From assembly GCA_902539895.1 (NCBI GenBank), contig CACBMD010000002.1:1-64000 (forward strand): a DNA stretch of 64,000 nt. Reading direction: 5' to 3'. Positions 1-8,920 of this stretch are shown here, piece after piece. Position 1 is the stretch's first letter. Each line of letters starts with the position of its first letter. Position numbers and translations under genes: made by a program. The notes below the pieces were generated by a model that did no database searches, had not been told where the DNA came from, and worked only from the letters and a program-made list of their open reading frames with translations. This DNA is from an uncultured SAR116 cluster alpha proteobacterium. GTDB taxonomy: Bacteria; Pseudomonadota; Alphaproteobacteria; Puniceispirillales; Marisalimonadaceae.

Positions 1-1265
1 ATACACAAACTAAATTAGATACCAGTAAGATTGTCATACTGCCATTTAAAAGCCTAAGTGACACCAAAAAAGAAAAACTACTAGCTCTAGGTATGTCACA
101 AGATTTAGGCTCTAAATTAACAAAATCGTCTAAGTCATTAAATATATTAAATTTAATAAAATCACCAAAGGACCTTAAAGAAGTTTCTAAATCTACAAAT
201 GCCTCTTATTTAGTTGATGGTAACATCATGCAGATTGATGACATGCTTAGAGTAAAGGTTGATCTTATAGATGGTAAGAACATATCAAATATTTGGTCAG
301 AGACATATGATAGGAATTTAACTGGGAAAAACATATTTAAATTACAAGATGAGATTATTAAACAAATTATAAATGAACTGGTGGGAGCAGGAGCTGTATT
401 GTCGAAAGATATCAACCAAAAAATTGCATCTTCTTCAACTGATGATATATCAATTTATGAATGTATAAATTTTGCTAGAGGAGCAGTAACTCCGTCCCTA
501 AATCCAAAAGCGATTGAATGTTTGGAAAAATCAATAAAAAAAGATCCTAATTACGCTGATGCATGGATATGGTTGGCTGATCGAAAACGGGCACAATATT
601 CATCTTTTTCAATGACTGATGAATTCAAATATATGCTTGTAGACGCATCTAAAGAAATTGACCAAGGTCTAATTTTAGATCCTGAGCATGCGTTTGGTTA
701 TTCTACAAAATTACAGATCGAATTTTATAATAATAATTGGCAAGAAATGTTTAATGTTGCTGAAAAAGCTTACAAATTAGCTGGAGATAGACCTCATTTA
801 CTTGGTAAGATTGGGTATAGTTTGGCTTATGGTGGAAATTGTGAAAAAGAGGATATACTTAAAAGTACAGAAAAATTCATAACAGCAAAGAAAGATAGGT
901 GTCAATTTCAAAGAGGTTGTTGGGAAATTGGAAAAAAAGCTTACGAACTGGATACTGGAAATTATGCTACCTGGGATAATTATCTTTTAGCTCAGTGTTA
1001 TCAAACAAGTGAAGAAAGATCAAAAGTAATAGATGTTTTAGAACCTTTACAGCATAAAAAATTTGTTTGGTGGAATCTGCATTTAGGTCTAGCGTATGAC
1101 TCATTAGGCAAATCTGACATAGCGAAAAAACATTTAGATTTTGTTAAAAATTTTTTAAAAGATAAACATTTATCAAAAATTAAGTTTGCACTTAAAAAAC
1201 AAAATCAACATTTAAATACCTACCCATACATTACGGATATTTTGATAAAATATGGTTTTGAATAA
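1..1265 (+). CDS. TolB-like/TPR protein, C-terminal part (5' end outside window)
   Basis: The reading frame is open from base 3, well before the first ATG at 93, and the upstream codons are conserved protein: they give KIVILPFKSLSD followed by GMSQDL, which matches the TolB-like region (usual form AVLPFxNLSxD...GMxEDL) found in adenylate cyclase/TPR and CadC/TPR proteins. The gene therefore starts before the window and 420 residues are visible. Residues 8-130 are the TolB-like part, and from about 160 on there are degenerate TPR helices such as AIECLEKSIKKDPNYADAW. In the family the missing N-terminus is usually a class III cyclase or a winged-helix domain; which one cannot be told here. Probable signalling or scaffold role; substrate unknown. 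Confidence 0.8.
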   Translation, partial: TQTKLDTSKIVILPFKSLSDTKKEKLLALGMSQDLGSKLTKSSKSLNILNLIKSPKDLKEVSKSTNASYLVDGNIMQIDDMLRVKVDLIDGKNISNIWSETYDRNLTGKNIFKLQDEIIKQIINELVGAGAVLSKDINQKIASSSTDDISIYECINFARGAVTPSLNPKAIECLEKSIKKDPNYADAWIWLADRKRAQYSSFSMTDEFKYMLVDASKEIDQGLILDPEHAFGYSTKLQIEFYNNNWQEMFNVAEKAYKLAGDRPHLLGKIGYSLAYGGNCEKEDILKSTEKFITAKKDRCQFQRGCWEIGKKAYELDTGNYATWDNYLLAQCYQTSEERSKVIDVLEPLQHKKFVWWNLHLGLAYDSLGKSDIAKKHLDFVKNFLKDKHLSKIKFALKKQNQHLNTYPYITDILIKYGFE

Positions 1266-1270
1266 ATTAA

Positions 1271-1519
1271 TTAATACCCATATTTAATTTCAACGTTTGT
1301 ATTATTACCTTTTGGTTTCAAATGTAGGATATTATTAGGTCTAATTTCACTTAGAAAATCTGTTAAAGGCTTTTCATTATTTTTTAATGTTTCGCCATTA
1401 ACAATTTGATTAAATCTTTCAATAGAACCATAACTTTCATTAATGTAATATTCGTCAAGATTGTATTGATTAACTGTTTCAACTAATTTCTTTTCAACAA
1501 CTGAAATTTTTATAGACAT
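1271..1519 (-). CDS. small conserved-looking protein, unknown function
   Basis: An 82-residue protein starting MSIKISVVEKKL. The frame is open for 19 more codons upstream, but the start at 1519 has an AGAAGG Shine-Dalgarno about 6 bases before the ATG, while the upstream ATG at 1576 has none. It is hydrophilic with a mixed charge pattern, no signal peptide, no membrane segment and no motif I recognise. It ends 5 bases from the convergent TolB/TPR gene and is separated by about 190 bases from the next minus-strand gene, so it is probably a single unit. Function unknown. Confidence 0.55.
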   Translation of the reverse strand: MSIKISVVEKKLVETVNQYNLDEYYINESYGSIERFNQIVNGETLKNNEKPLTDFLSEIRPNNILHLKPKGNNTNVEIKYGY

Positions 1520-1713
1520 TATGAACCTTCTATTTTTAAATTCGTTAATTAAAACAAATGAATCCACTTTTATCAAGTAGCCTTTATTAACTTAGTTCTT
1601 GGTGATAAAATAATAATCTTTTCTTAAAAAGTGATTAAAATTTAAACAAAAATTAAGATTATAAAAAGGACTAAATAGCAGGGTCAAATTTGTTCCAGAG
1701 GTTTTTTCTCTAA

Positions 1714-2367
1714 TCATAACTCATCCCAATCCTGCACATCGTTTTTTAAAACTTGATCCTCTAATATTTCTTCTTGTTTAGAAATTTTTTTAAGTAAATT
1801 TAAAGTTTTTGTTATCAATTCTTCAGGAATACAAACCACTCCAGACTGATCAGCAACTATTATGTCGTTCTTTTTAATATTAACACCAGTAATTACAATT
1901 GGTTCATTAATACTACCAAATGTAAAATCATTTCGGCTTCTTCTCGGACATACACCTTTCGCCCATACTGGATAACCACATTCACGAATTTCTTCTACGT
2001 CTCGACACGTTCCATGCATAATTGTTCCTAAAACACCTTTTTTTTGAGCTAATTTAGAAGCTAATCCTCCCCATGCTGTAGCATTAATAGCTCCATCAAG
2101 ATCCATTATAATGATTTTCCCAGCTGACATGGTTTTGAGCACTTGCTCTAGAGGTTTTCCAACACCTCCACCAAATCTCCAAGCTTCAGGATCAGAAGAT
2201 TTTTTACTAAATTTTACAGGAAGTGCTCTACCTGCAATTCTTCCTTGATCATACCTTTGAGGGAATACTCCTGAGATTGCACCATTGATATTAAGTTCAT
2301 CTAATGCATCTGATATTAAAGACGTAGGGTGTTTTAAAAAGATTGCTTCAATAGAAATTTCGTTCAT
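1714..2367 (-). CDS. RraA-family protein (aldolase/decarboxylase-like)
   Basis: 217 residues, normal length for the RraA/HMG-aldolase fold. The substrate-site pattern GGLAS, then about 20 residues later GTCRD, corresponds to the family's G-x20-R-D region that binds a divalent metal and an oxo-acid. The family includes 4-hydroxy-4-methyl-2-oxoglutarate/4-carboxy-4-hydroxy-2-oxoadipate aldolase (aromatic meta-cleavage), oxaloacetate decarboxylases and the RNase E inhibitor RraA; sequence alone does not choose. It is divergent from the transporter operon at 2518 with 150 bases between, so the two may share control. A metabolic role is more likely than RNase inhibition because the neighbours are catabolic. 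Confidence 0.8.
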   Translation of the reverse strand: MNEISIEAIFLKHPTSLISDALDELNINGAISGVFPQRYDQGRIAGRALPVKFSKKSSDPEAWRFGGGVGKPLEQVLKTMSAGKIIIMDLDGAINATAWGGLASKLAQKKGVLGTIMHGTCRDVEEIRECGYPVWAKGVCPRRSRNDFTFGSINEPIVITGVNIKKNDIIVADQSGVVCIPEELITKTLNLLKKISKQEEILEDQVLKNDVQDWDEL

Positions 2368-2517
2368 TTAATACTTTCTAATAGTTAAATTAAAAAAAGA
2401 CTAAAAATGTAATTCTAAATTAACATTATATTATAAATGAAATTAAGTCAGAAGTATCAATATTTAAAAAAGTTTTTTCTTTATTAATAACTTTATGTGT
2501 TTAATGATTAACTTATT

Positions 2518-3171
2518 ATGAAATCTATTTTTTTCGGATCCATTGGTGTTTTAGCAGAATGTTCAGAAATCCAAAGAAGAGCATTTAATGAGGCTTTTAA
2601 GGAGTTTGGATTAGATTGGTACTGGAATGTTGCAAATTATATAAAATTGTTACAAAAACCTGGAGGATTAAATAGAATTGCTGAATACTCAAATTATAAT
2701 TTAAATCAAAACGATATTGAAAAAATACATGATTTAAAAGTTAAACATTTTAAATTTTTATCAAAAAATAATTTAAAACCAAGAAAAGGAATTTTAGAAG
2801 CAATTGATTACGGGTTAAAAAATCATATTAAAATCGGCTTTATTACAACTACCAATAAATTAACCTTGGATCTTATAAAAGACAATCTTTCAGAGTATAT
2901 TGATTTTTCTAAATTTGATTTAATTACTTCAGATGAGGATGTTTCAAATAGAAAACCTCACCCAGATATATATAATTATGCATTAGAAAAACTCAATCTA
3001 GATCGTTTGAATTCTATTTCGATCGAAAACACAATAGAAAGTTGTGAATCTTCAATTAAAGCAGATTTATGCACATTGTTTTACCCAGGTGAGTATACAC
3101 CATTCAGTGAAAATAATAAAATTACATATGATGTTTTCAAATCTATAAAAAATTTTTTTGAAGAAAGATAA
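2518..3171 (+). CDS. HAD-like (CbbY/phosphoglucomutase type) protein lacking catalytic Asp pair
   Basis: 217 residues, CbbY/beta-phosphoglucomutase-like HAD with cap region at about 15-80. The N-terminal motif, which should read DxDGT, is FGSIGVL (residues 6-12): the nucleophile Asp is Gly7, the acid/base Asp is Ile9 and the Thr is Val11. Motif II Thr (FITTTN, 108-113) and motif III Lys146 (RKPHPD) remain, but motif IV is IEN (169-171), with Asn in place of Asp. It should not work as a phosphatase. I recall HAD-like genes beside polyol/sugar ABC transporters in other alphaproteobacteria, so a kept binding or regulatory role is likely. It is the first gene of the operon, 9 bases before the ATPase gene. 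Confidence 0.82.
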   Translation: MKSIFFGSIGVLAECSEIQRRAFNEAFKEFGLDWYWNVANYIKLLQKPGGLNRIAEYSNYNLNQNDIEKIHDLKVKHFKFLSKNNLKPRKGILEAIDYGLKNHIKIGFITTTNKLTLDLIKDNLSEYIDFSKFDLITSDEDVSNRKPHPDIYNYALEKLNLDRLNSISIENTIESCESSIKADLCTLFYPGEYTPFSENNKITYDVFKSIKNFFEER

Positions 3172-3180
3172 GTTTAGTTT

Positions 3181-4248
3181 ATGGCTGAAATTGAATTAAT
3201 AAATGTTCATAAAAGTTGGGGTAATTTTAGTGCTGTTGTAGATTTTAATCTTGTTATAAAGGACCAAGAATTTCTTGTTTTACTTGGCCCATCTGGTTGC
3301 GGCAAAACTACAACTATGAGAATGATTGCTGGATTAGAAGATTTATCTGAGGGCGTTATCAAAATTGGCTCTAGGGTTGTTAATGATTTAGAGCCAAAAG
3401 ATAGAGATGTTTCTATGGTATTCCAATCATATGGTTTGTATCCAAATATGACAGTTTATGAAAACGTTCGTTTTCCTCTCAAAATTAGGAAAGTTCCTAA
3501 GAATAAACATGATGACTTAGTGATGAAGGCCATTAGGATGGTTGAACTCAATGATTTTTGTCATAGAAAACCAGCAGAACTATCTGGTGGTCAGAAACAG
3601 AGGGTTGCTCTTGCTAGAGCGCTTGTTAGGAAACCTAATGTTTTTTTAATGGATGAACCTCTATCAAATTTAGATGCAAAATTAAGAGTTTCTACAAGAG
3701 CACAGATAAAACATTTACAAAATAAATTACAAGTAACTACTATCTACGTTACTCATGATCAAATTGAAGCTATGACTTTAGCAGATAGAGTTGTTGTGAT
3801 GAATAAGGGTATAATTCAACAAATCGGAACACCTAAACAAATTTATGATAAGCCAATTAATACATTTGTAGCTTCTTTTATTGGAAATCCCCCTATGAAT
3901 TTAATTAAAGGTAAAATTAGAGAAGGTCAATTTATATCTAAAAATATAATTATCAAAAATTTTAACTACAAAGATGATAAATATTACCTTGGTTTTCGTG
4001 CCGAAGATGCCACAATAACTAAAAGTAAAAAGGGGAATATAAAAGGTCCTATATTTTCTATAGAGCTTTTAGGGGATGCAATTATGGTCACTTTAAAAAT
4101 TGAAGATTCATTTGTTTCTGTTAAAGTTAACAATGATTTTGAAGCGTCAATAGGAGATATTGTAAATATATTAATTAATTCGTCAAAATGTCAGATTTTT
4201 GATGTCGAAAATGGTTTTAATATAAATCTTAATAAGGAGAAAAAATGA
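3181..4248 (+). CDS. ABC importer ATPase, MalK/UgpC/SmoK type
   Basis: 355 residues. Walker A GPSGCGKTT (36-44), Q-loop Gln82, signature LSGGQ (134-138), Walker B FLMDEP (155-160) and switch His192 are all intact. The region after 240 is a TOBE/OB-like regulatory part, as in the carbohydrate (CUT1) importers. This cytoplasmic subunit powers the permease pair at 5514 and 6536. It overlaps the start of the binding-protein gene by 4 bases (ATGA), so the two are translationally coupled. The substrate is probably a sugar, polyol or glycerol-phosphate-like compound, but MalK-type ATPases do not fix specificity. Confidence 0.93.
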   Translation: MAEIELINVHKSWGNFSAVVDFNLVIKDQEFLVLLGPSGCGKTTTMRMIAGLEDLSEGVIKIGSRVVNDLEPKDRDVSMVFQSYGLYPNMTVYENVRFPLKIRKVPKNKHDDLVMKAIRMVELNDFCHRKPAELSGGQKQRVALARALVRKPNVFLMDEPLSNLDAKLRVSTRAQIKHLQNKLQVTTIYVTHDQIEAMTLADRVVVMNKGIIQQIGTPKQIYDKPINTFVASFIGNPPMNLIKGKIREGQFISKNIIIKNFNYKDDKYYLGFRAEDATITKSKKGNIKGPIFSIELLGDAIMVTLKIEDSFVSVKVNNDFEASIGDIVNILINSSKCQIFDVENGFNINLNKEKK

Positions 4249-5471
4249 AGTTATTATTAATTAAAGTTTTTAGTATATTGTTTTTTTTAGCTTATAGCTC
4301 TGCATTTGCTTGTAGTATTTCGGCTAGAGTTAGTATTGTGGGCAATGAATTTCCTGCAATTCAGACTGTTGGGGCTGGAGCTAAAGAATGTAAGGGAGCA
4401 AAAGTGACAGCTAATTTGACGGCTGATCACCAAAAAATAAATGTAGCTGGTATGAGTAGTAAACCTGCTGAGTATACTTCAGCAATAGTTGCAAACACAT
4501 CTATCGTTGCTTTATTAAACAATGATTTAATTAGACCACTTGATGATCTTGTGAATAAGCATGGAAAAGGTCTTAAGAAAAATCAACTTATTACTATCGA
4601 TGGAAAAATAATGGCAGTTGCTTTCATGGCAAATGCCCAGCATCTTGTATATAGAAAGGATATCTTAAAGAAATTAAATATTGACGTACCCAAAACATAT
4701 GAAGAAATGTTGGCTGCAGCCAAAAAAATTAGAGCGTCTGGTTTAGTTAAAAATCCTGTTGGTGGAGCATATAAGGCTGGCTGGAATTTAGCCCAAGAAT
4801 TCAATAATATGTTTATAGGCTACGGAGGATCTCATTTTAAAGGGAATTCAGCAGAACCAAATGTAAATTCTGATGCTGGTGTTAAAGCGTTAAAAATGAT
4901 GAAATCTTTGTCAGAATATATGAATCCTGATTTTCTTACCCATGATAGTAATGCAACGAATGCTGAATTTAGAGCGGGTAATGTTGCTATCATGAATATG
5001 TGGGGAAGTAGAGCTGCTACCTTAGTAGATGCAGATGGAGTTAGTATGGAAGTTAAAAATGGTATGGACATTGCTGGCCCAATGACAGTAGGTGGTGGTA
5101 AAACTCCTGCTTCAACATTATTTTGGGATGGTTGGACAGTTGCAAAGAAAATTAGCGATGAGGAAGCAGAAGCCACTTTTATTGCAATGACTAATGCTAT
5201 AAGACCATCGATATTAGATAATGAAGACATAAGAAAGCAAGCAGTATGGCTTATTGAAGGATATAAACCTACCGATGCTGCAAGAGGTGTTTTTGCTGCT
5301 GCAAAAATGAATACAACACCTTATCCGATGTTGCCTTATGCTGGTTTGATGCATTCTGCTATAGGTAAAGAAATAGCTGATTTTATGCAGGGAAAAGAAA
5401 CAGCGGATAAAACTTTATCTGATATTGAGGATGCTTATAGAGCATCTGCCAAAGAAAAAGGTTTTCTATAA
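4245..5471 (+). CDS. ABC extracellular solute-binding protein (sugar/polyol type)
   Basis: 408 residues with a signal peptide (1-22, MKLLLIKVF...SAFA) and cleavage expected after AFA, leaving an N-terminal Cys. The AFAC context is a poor lipobox, so a soluble periplasmic protein is more likely than a lipoprotein. The body looks like family-1 binding proteins (UgpB/MalE/SmoE class): AEYTSAIVAN, NDLIRPLDDLV, VPKTYEEMLAAAKKI and an AEFRAGNVAIMNMWG segment. It captures the substrate for the importer of this operon. Coupled to the ATPase gene by a 4-base overlap and followed at once by a strong hairpin, which should keep this gene's message more abundant than the permeases'. Confidence 0.92.
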   Translation: MKLLLIKVFSILFFLAYSSAFACSISARVSIVGNEFPAIQTVGAGAKECKGAKVTANLTADHQKINVAGMSSKPAEYTSAIVANTSIVALLNNDLIRPLDDLVNKHGKGLKKNQLITIDGKIMAVAFMANAQHLVYRKDILKKLNIDVPKTYEEMLAAAKKIRASGLVKNPVGGAYKAGWNLAQEFNNMFIGYGGSHFKGNSAEPNVNSDAGVKALKMMKSLSEYMNPDFLTHDSNATNAEFRAGNVAIMNMWGSRAATLVDADGVSMEVKNGMDIAGPMTVGGGKTPASTLFWDGWTVAKKISDEEAEATFIAMTNAIRPSILDNEDIRKQAVWLIEGYKPTDAARGVFAAAKMNTTPYPMLPYAGLMHSAIGKEIADFMQGKETADKTLSDIEDAYRASAKEKGFL

Positions 5472-5480
5472 AAATATTGA

Positions 5481-5510
5481 CTAGAGAGGTGAAAACTCTC
5501 TAGTTTTTTT
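5481..5510 (+). terminator. intrinsic-terminator-like hairpin between binding-protein and permease genes
   Basis: CTAGAGAG (5481-5488), loop GTGAAAA, CTCTCTAG (5496-5503), then seven T (5504-5510): an 8-bp perfect stem with a T-tract. It sits inside the operon and ends 3 bases before the permease ATG, so it can act only as a partial terminator or 3'-end stabiliser, a common arrangement that raises binding-protein levels over permeases. Confidence 0.8.
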
Positions 5511-5513
5511 ATC

Positions 5514-6539
5514 ATGAAACACAGAACTTTTTTTTGGTTTATTTTACCTACTTTTTTGGCAATGTTTTTTTTTATAACATTGCCAATTATTTCTGTAGTC
5601 GTACAATCCTTTCATACTCCTCATGAAAACATCTTAATAACTGTTGAAAATTGTGATCCTTTTGGATGTAAAAAAGTAACATCCATTGATCATGAAGCTA
5701 CCAAAGAGCTGAAAAATGAAAAGCCATTAGGCAAATTTGTAGGTTTAGACATATATTTTGATAGAGGTCATTTAGCTTTAGAGCAAGTTAAACAACATTG
5801 GAACAATTCAGAAAATCTTTTAAGCTTTTTATCTTTAATTAGTGATTTACCTTTTTATAAAGCAATATTTTTTACTTTAACTTTTACCTTTACTGTTACC
5901 CCGATAATGCTTTTTCTAGGTTTATTAATAGCATTAGGTGTTAATGCTATTAATAGAAAATTAAAAGGCTTGATAATATTTTTTTCACTTTTGCCAATGA
6001 TTGTTACTCCTTTGATAGGATCTATCATTTTATTCTGGATGATTGATAGTCGAGGAATTGTAGGTAATTTTTTACAAATAACGTTTGAAGATCCCAATTT
6101 ATCTCTTAAAGCTTCAACGTCTCTTACTTGGGTTACTCTAATTGTCTATGGTGTATGGCATGCCATCCCTTTTTCTTTTATTGTATTTTACGCAGGATTA
6201 CAAACGCTTCCCAAAGATCAAATTGAATCAGCACAAATCGATGGTGCAAATACTTTTCAACAAACAATACATATAATTATACCACATATAATGCCGTTAA
6301 TTACATTTGTGACTTTAATGCAATTAATGGATAATTTTAGAGTTTTTGAACCAATTATTGGTTTTAATGCAGAAGCGCATGCTACTTCATTAAGCTGGAT
6401 TATTTTCAATGATTTAGGAGGTGAAACAAGACAATTATCTGCGGCAGCCACATCCTCTATTTTAACCATTATTGGTATAATAATTTTGCTATTACCTGTT
6501 CTTATAAAAACTTGGAGAGAATTTGATTTTAAAAAATGA
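5514..6539 (+). CDS. ABC sugar-type permease, MalF/UgpA class
   Basis: 341 residues of an inner-membrane subunit. The first helix is at about 8-32, followed by an extended extracytoplasmic loop (about 33-115) containing a CDPFGC pair of cysteines, then five helices. The ATPase-docking EAA loop is at about 237-262 (IESAQIDGANTF...IIIPHIMP). The long loop recalls the P2 region of MalF, though much shorter. No Shine-Dalgarno fits before the ATG because the terminator T-tract occupies that space. It overlaps the second permease by 4 bases. Works with the permease at 6536 and the ATPase at 3181. Confidence 0.92.
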   Translation: MKHRTFFWFILPTFLAMFFFITLPIISVVVQSFHTPHENILITVENCDPFGCKKVTSIDHEATKELKNEKPLGKFVGLDIYFDRGHLALEQVKQHWNNSENLLSFLSLISDLPFYKAIFFTLTFTFTVTPIMLFLGLLIALGVNAINRKLKGLIIFFSLLPMIVTPLIGSIILFWMIDSRGIVGNFLQITFEDPNLSLKASTSLTWVTLIVYGVWHAIPFSFIVFYAGLQTLPKDQIESAQIDGANTFQQTIHIIIPHIMPLITFVTLMQLMDNFRVFEPIIGFNAEAHATSLSWIIFNDLGGETRQLSAAATSSILTIIGIIILLLPVLIKTWREFDFKK

Positions 6540-7429
6540 TGTTTAATTCTAATAAAATAAACAAAACCAGCCTTACTTCATCAAGCATAATTATTTATTT
6601 TTTTATATTTTTATGGATATTTTTAGCTGCATTCCCATTCATTTGGACATTTTGGGGATCGTTTAAGGTAGAGCTTGATTTTTTCTCAATAGCTAATTGG
6701 ACTAACGCTATTACAGGAGAAAATACTAAACAAACTTATGGATCTCCTTTCACATTTGTTGGTTATCATGGAGCATGGGTTCAAGAAGAATTTTGGAAAG
6801 CATTTATAAATACGTCTTTGGTTTGTTTTTTTGTTGTACTTACTTCTCTAACAATTGGGACTCTTGGGGCGTATGCACTTTCAAGATCTAATTATAAATA
6901 TACTTTTTGGCTTTTGATAATGGCACTTATTTTTAGATCAATGCCACCAATCACACTTGTAGCAGGTTACCTGCCACCTTTTTTTGAGTGGAATTTATGG
7001 GGGAGTTTACCTACGACTATAATTGTGTTGGTATCAATAAATCAACCTTTCACTTTGTGGATGCTTCATTCTTTTTTTCAAAATATACCTAAAGAATTAG
7101 ATGAAAGTGCTAAAGTTGATGGTTGTTCTCAATATAAGGCATTTGGATATGTAATTGTGCCAGTTATGTGGCCTGGAATAATTACTACTGGATTATTTAG
7201 TTTTTTATTAGCATACAATGATTTTGCGGTAACAGCTATGCTATTATCTGATGAAAATAGAACAATGGTCCCTCAAATAGCTGCTTTTTTGGGAACAACA
7301 TATACTGAAGGTAATGTAATGTTTGCAGTTGCTGCAGTCGTGTCAGCTACAGTACCACTTTTTATTCTAATAATGTTTTTCCAAACAAAAATTGTCAGTG
7401 GTTTAACACAAGGCGCAGTTAAAGGTTAA
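6536..7429 (+). CDS. ABC sugar-type permease, MalG/UgpE class
   Basis: 297 residues, six predicted helices (first at about 17-40). The EAA loop ELDESAKVDGCSQYKAFGYV lies at about residues 185-205, normal for the MalG side of a CUT1 importer. A non-membrane insert (about 45-85) separates helices 1 and 2. The ATG overlaps the preceding permease stop by 4 bases, so the pair is translationally coupled and forms the heterodimeric channel of the importer. Family assignment is firm; the substrate is not. Confidence 0.93.
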   Translation: MMFNSNKINKTSLTSSSIIIYFFIFLWIFLAAFPFIWTFWGSFKVELDFFSIANWTNAITGENTKQTYGSPFTFVGYHGAWVQEEFWKAFINTSLVCFFVVLTSLTIGTLGAYALSRSNYKYTFWLLIMALIFRSMPPITLVAGYLPPFFEWNLWGSLPTTIIVLVSINQPFTLWMLHSFFQNIPKELDESAKVDGCSQYKAFGYVIVPVMWPGIITTGLFSFLLAYNDFAVTAMLLSDENRTMVPQIAAFLGTTYTEGNVMFAVAAVVSATVPLFILIMFFQTKIVSGLTQGAVKG

Positions 7430-7443
7430 AGTAAAAAATTATA

Positions 7444-8901
7444 ATGAAAAAAGATATTATTGAACAAGCTACTAAAACTTTGAAAAATGATTTGTCAAAG
7501 ACACAAAAAACCCAAAAAGTTATTGAAAACATGGTTCAAGCTTTAAATGAACATAGAATTGATAATATAGGAGATTTTTTTGAAAATAACTTTAATTGGT
7601 TTGGAAACTATGGTTGTGGAACAAAAATAGGTTTAAAAGAATTTCAACAAAATTGGCAAGTACCTTTTCAAAAAGCATTTTCTGAAAAGGTGTGTATTGA
7701 TGAGGCAAGAATATTTGAAGGAGAATGGGGTGCTGCTTTTGGACGACAAGAAGCTATTCACACAGGTACCTTTATGGGAATTGAGCCCACAAATAAAAAA
7801 GTAAAAATAAACTATATGGATTTCTGGCATGTAAAAAATAATAAAATTGTTAATAATTGGGTAATGGTAGATTTTCCTGATGTAATGAATCAATTAGGTG
7901 TAGATGTTTTTGAAGGTGAAGGTTGGGAAAAATTTGGTAATAAAAAGAATAAATCTCAATGTTATCTAGATCAAAACCAAATTAAAGATTTTATTTATCG
8001 TATTACATATGAAATATGGGAAAATAAAAAAATAGAAAATATTAGAAAATATTATGCCAAGGATGTGATTGTAAGGTCACCTTCAATAACTACTTTTGAT
8101 TGTAATAAAGTAATTAAAGCAACTTATGATACCCTAAATCAATTCCCAGATCGAGAACTGATTGGAGAAGATGTTATTTCATGTGGTTCAATAGATAAAA
8201 CTTATTTAAGTTCTCATAGAATTTTATCTACAGGAACTCATATTGGTGAAGGTGTTTATGGAAAACCAACAGGAAAAAAAGTAATTTATCGAGTTATTGC
8301 AGATTGTTTGGTTAAAGATAATAAAGTGATTGAGGAGTGGATCATAAGAGATGAGAAAAGTATATTAAATCAACTTGGGATACAGACGTATGACTATGTT
8401 AAACAAAAAATAAAAGAAGGTATTTATACAAAGAACAACACTAATTTAATTAAAAATTGTTTTAAAATTAAAAACAAAATTCCTGCTTGTGAAAGTAAAA
8501 ATAAAAATAAATACAAAAACAATTTTTTAAATATAATAAAAGATCAGAGTAATATATATCATTTGTATGAGCGTTCGGCCCAATTATATTGGATTGGCGG
8601 TGAATTGGTATATACTCTTGATCAGATATTTGAGAAATGGAAATTATTTCTTTCCTGTTTTAAAATATCTAAATGTGAAATTTCAAATAATATTTTACTT
8701 AATCAAAAAAATATGAGACCGAGGGCCTCTATGAGATGGAGACTTATTTGTAAACATAGCCAAAATGGAATTTTTGGAACTCCAACTAACAAAGATCTTG
8801 AAATATTTGGTATTTCTCACGCTGAATTAGGTAAAAATGGTATAGTTAGAGAATTTATTTTAATTGACGAAATTTCGATTTGGAAACAAATATTACTTTA
8901 A
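7444..8901 (+). CDS. triple SnoaL-like (NTF2-fold) domain protein
   Basis: 485 residues, about three times the normal SnoaL-like length. Three repeats are visible: about 20-165 (ending DVMNQLGVDVF), 175-315 (ending ILNQLGIQTY) and 350-485 (ending ISIWKQILL). Repeats 1 and 2 each show a helix with bulky aromatic residues, a G-T-F/H-x-G turn and a WHVKNNKIVNNW or CLVKDNKVIEEW strand typical of ester-cyclase/SnoaL NTF2 folds. The linker at about 325-350 is Lys/Asn-rich. Such domains catalyse aldol cyclisation, hydrolysis or isomerisation of small polar substrates, or simply bind them. It lies in the transporter operon, 14 bases after the permease. Reaction unknown. Confidence 0.75.
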   Translation: MKKDIIEQATKTLKNDLSKTQKTQKVIENMVQALNEHRIDNIGDFFENNFNWFGNYGCGTKIGLKEFQQNWQVPFQKAFSEKVCIDEARIFEGEWGAAFGRQEAIHTGTFMGIEPTNKKVKINYMDFWHVKNNKIVNNWVMVDFPDVMNQLGVDVFEGEGWEKFGNKKNKSQCYLDQNQIKDFIYRITYEIWENKKIENIRKYYAKDVIVRSPSITTFDCNKVIKATYDTLNQFPDRELIGEDVISCGSIDKTYLSSHRILSTGTHIGEGVYGKPTGKKVIYRVIADCLVKDNKVIEEWIIRDEKSILNQLGIQTYDYVKQKIKEGIYTKNNTNLIKNCFKIKNKIPACESKNKNKYKNNFLNIIKDQSNIYHLYERSAQLYWIGGELVYTLDQIFEKWKLFLSCFKISKCEISNNILLNQKNMRPRASMRWRLICKHSQNGIFGTPTNKDLEIFGISHAELGKNGIVREFILIDEISIWKQILL

Positions 8902-8920
8902 TGACTTTATAGGCGAAATT

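Noticed and set aside
4583..5230. Minus-strand open frames across the sugar-binding protein gene
   Set aside because: They lie opposite a clearly real binding-protein gene, have no ribosome site and no recognisable sequence.
8864..8920. Longer start for the bicupin protein, overlapping the triple SnoaL gene
   Set aside because: The extra 19 residues are encoded within the previous gene, and AGGCGA is correctly spaced to the ATG at 8921.
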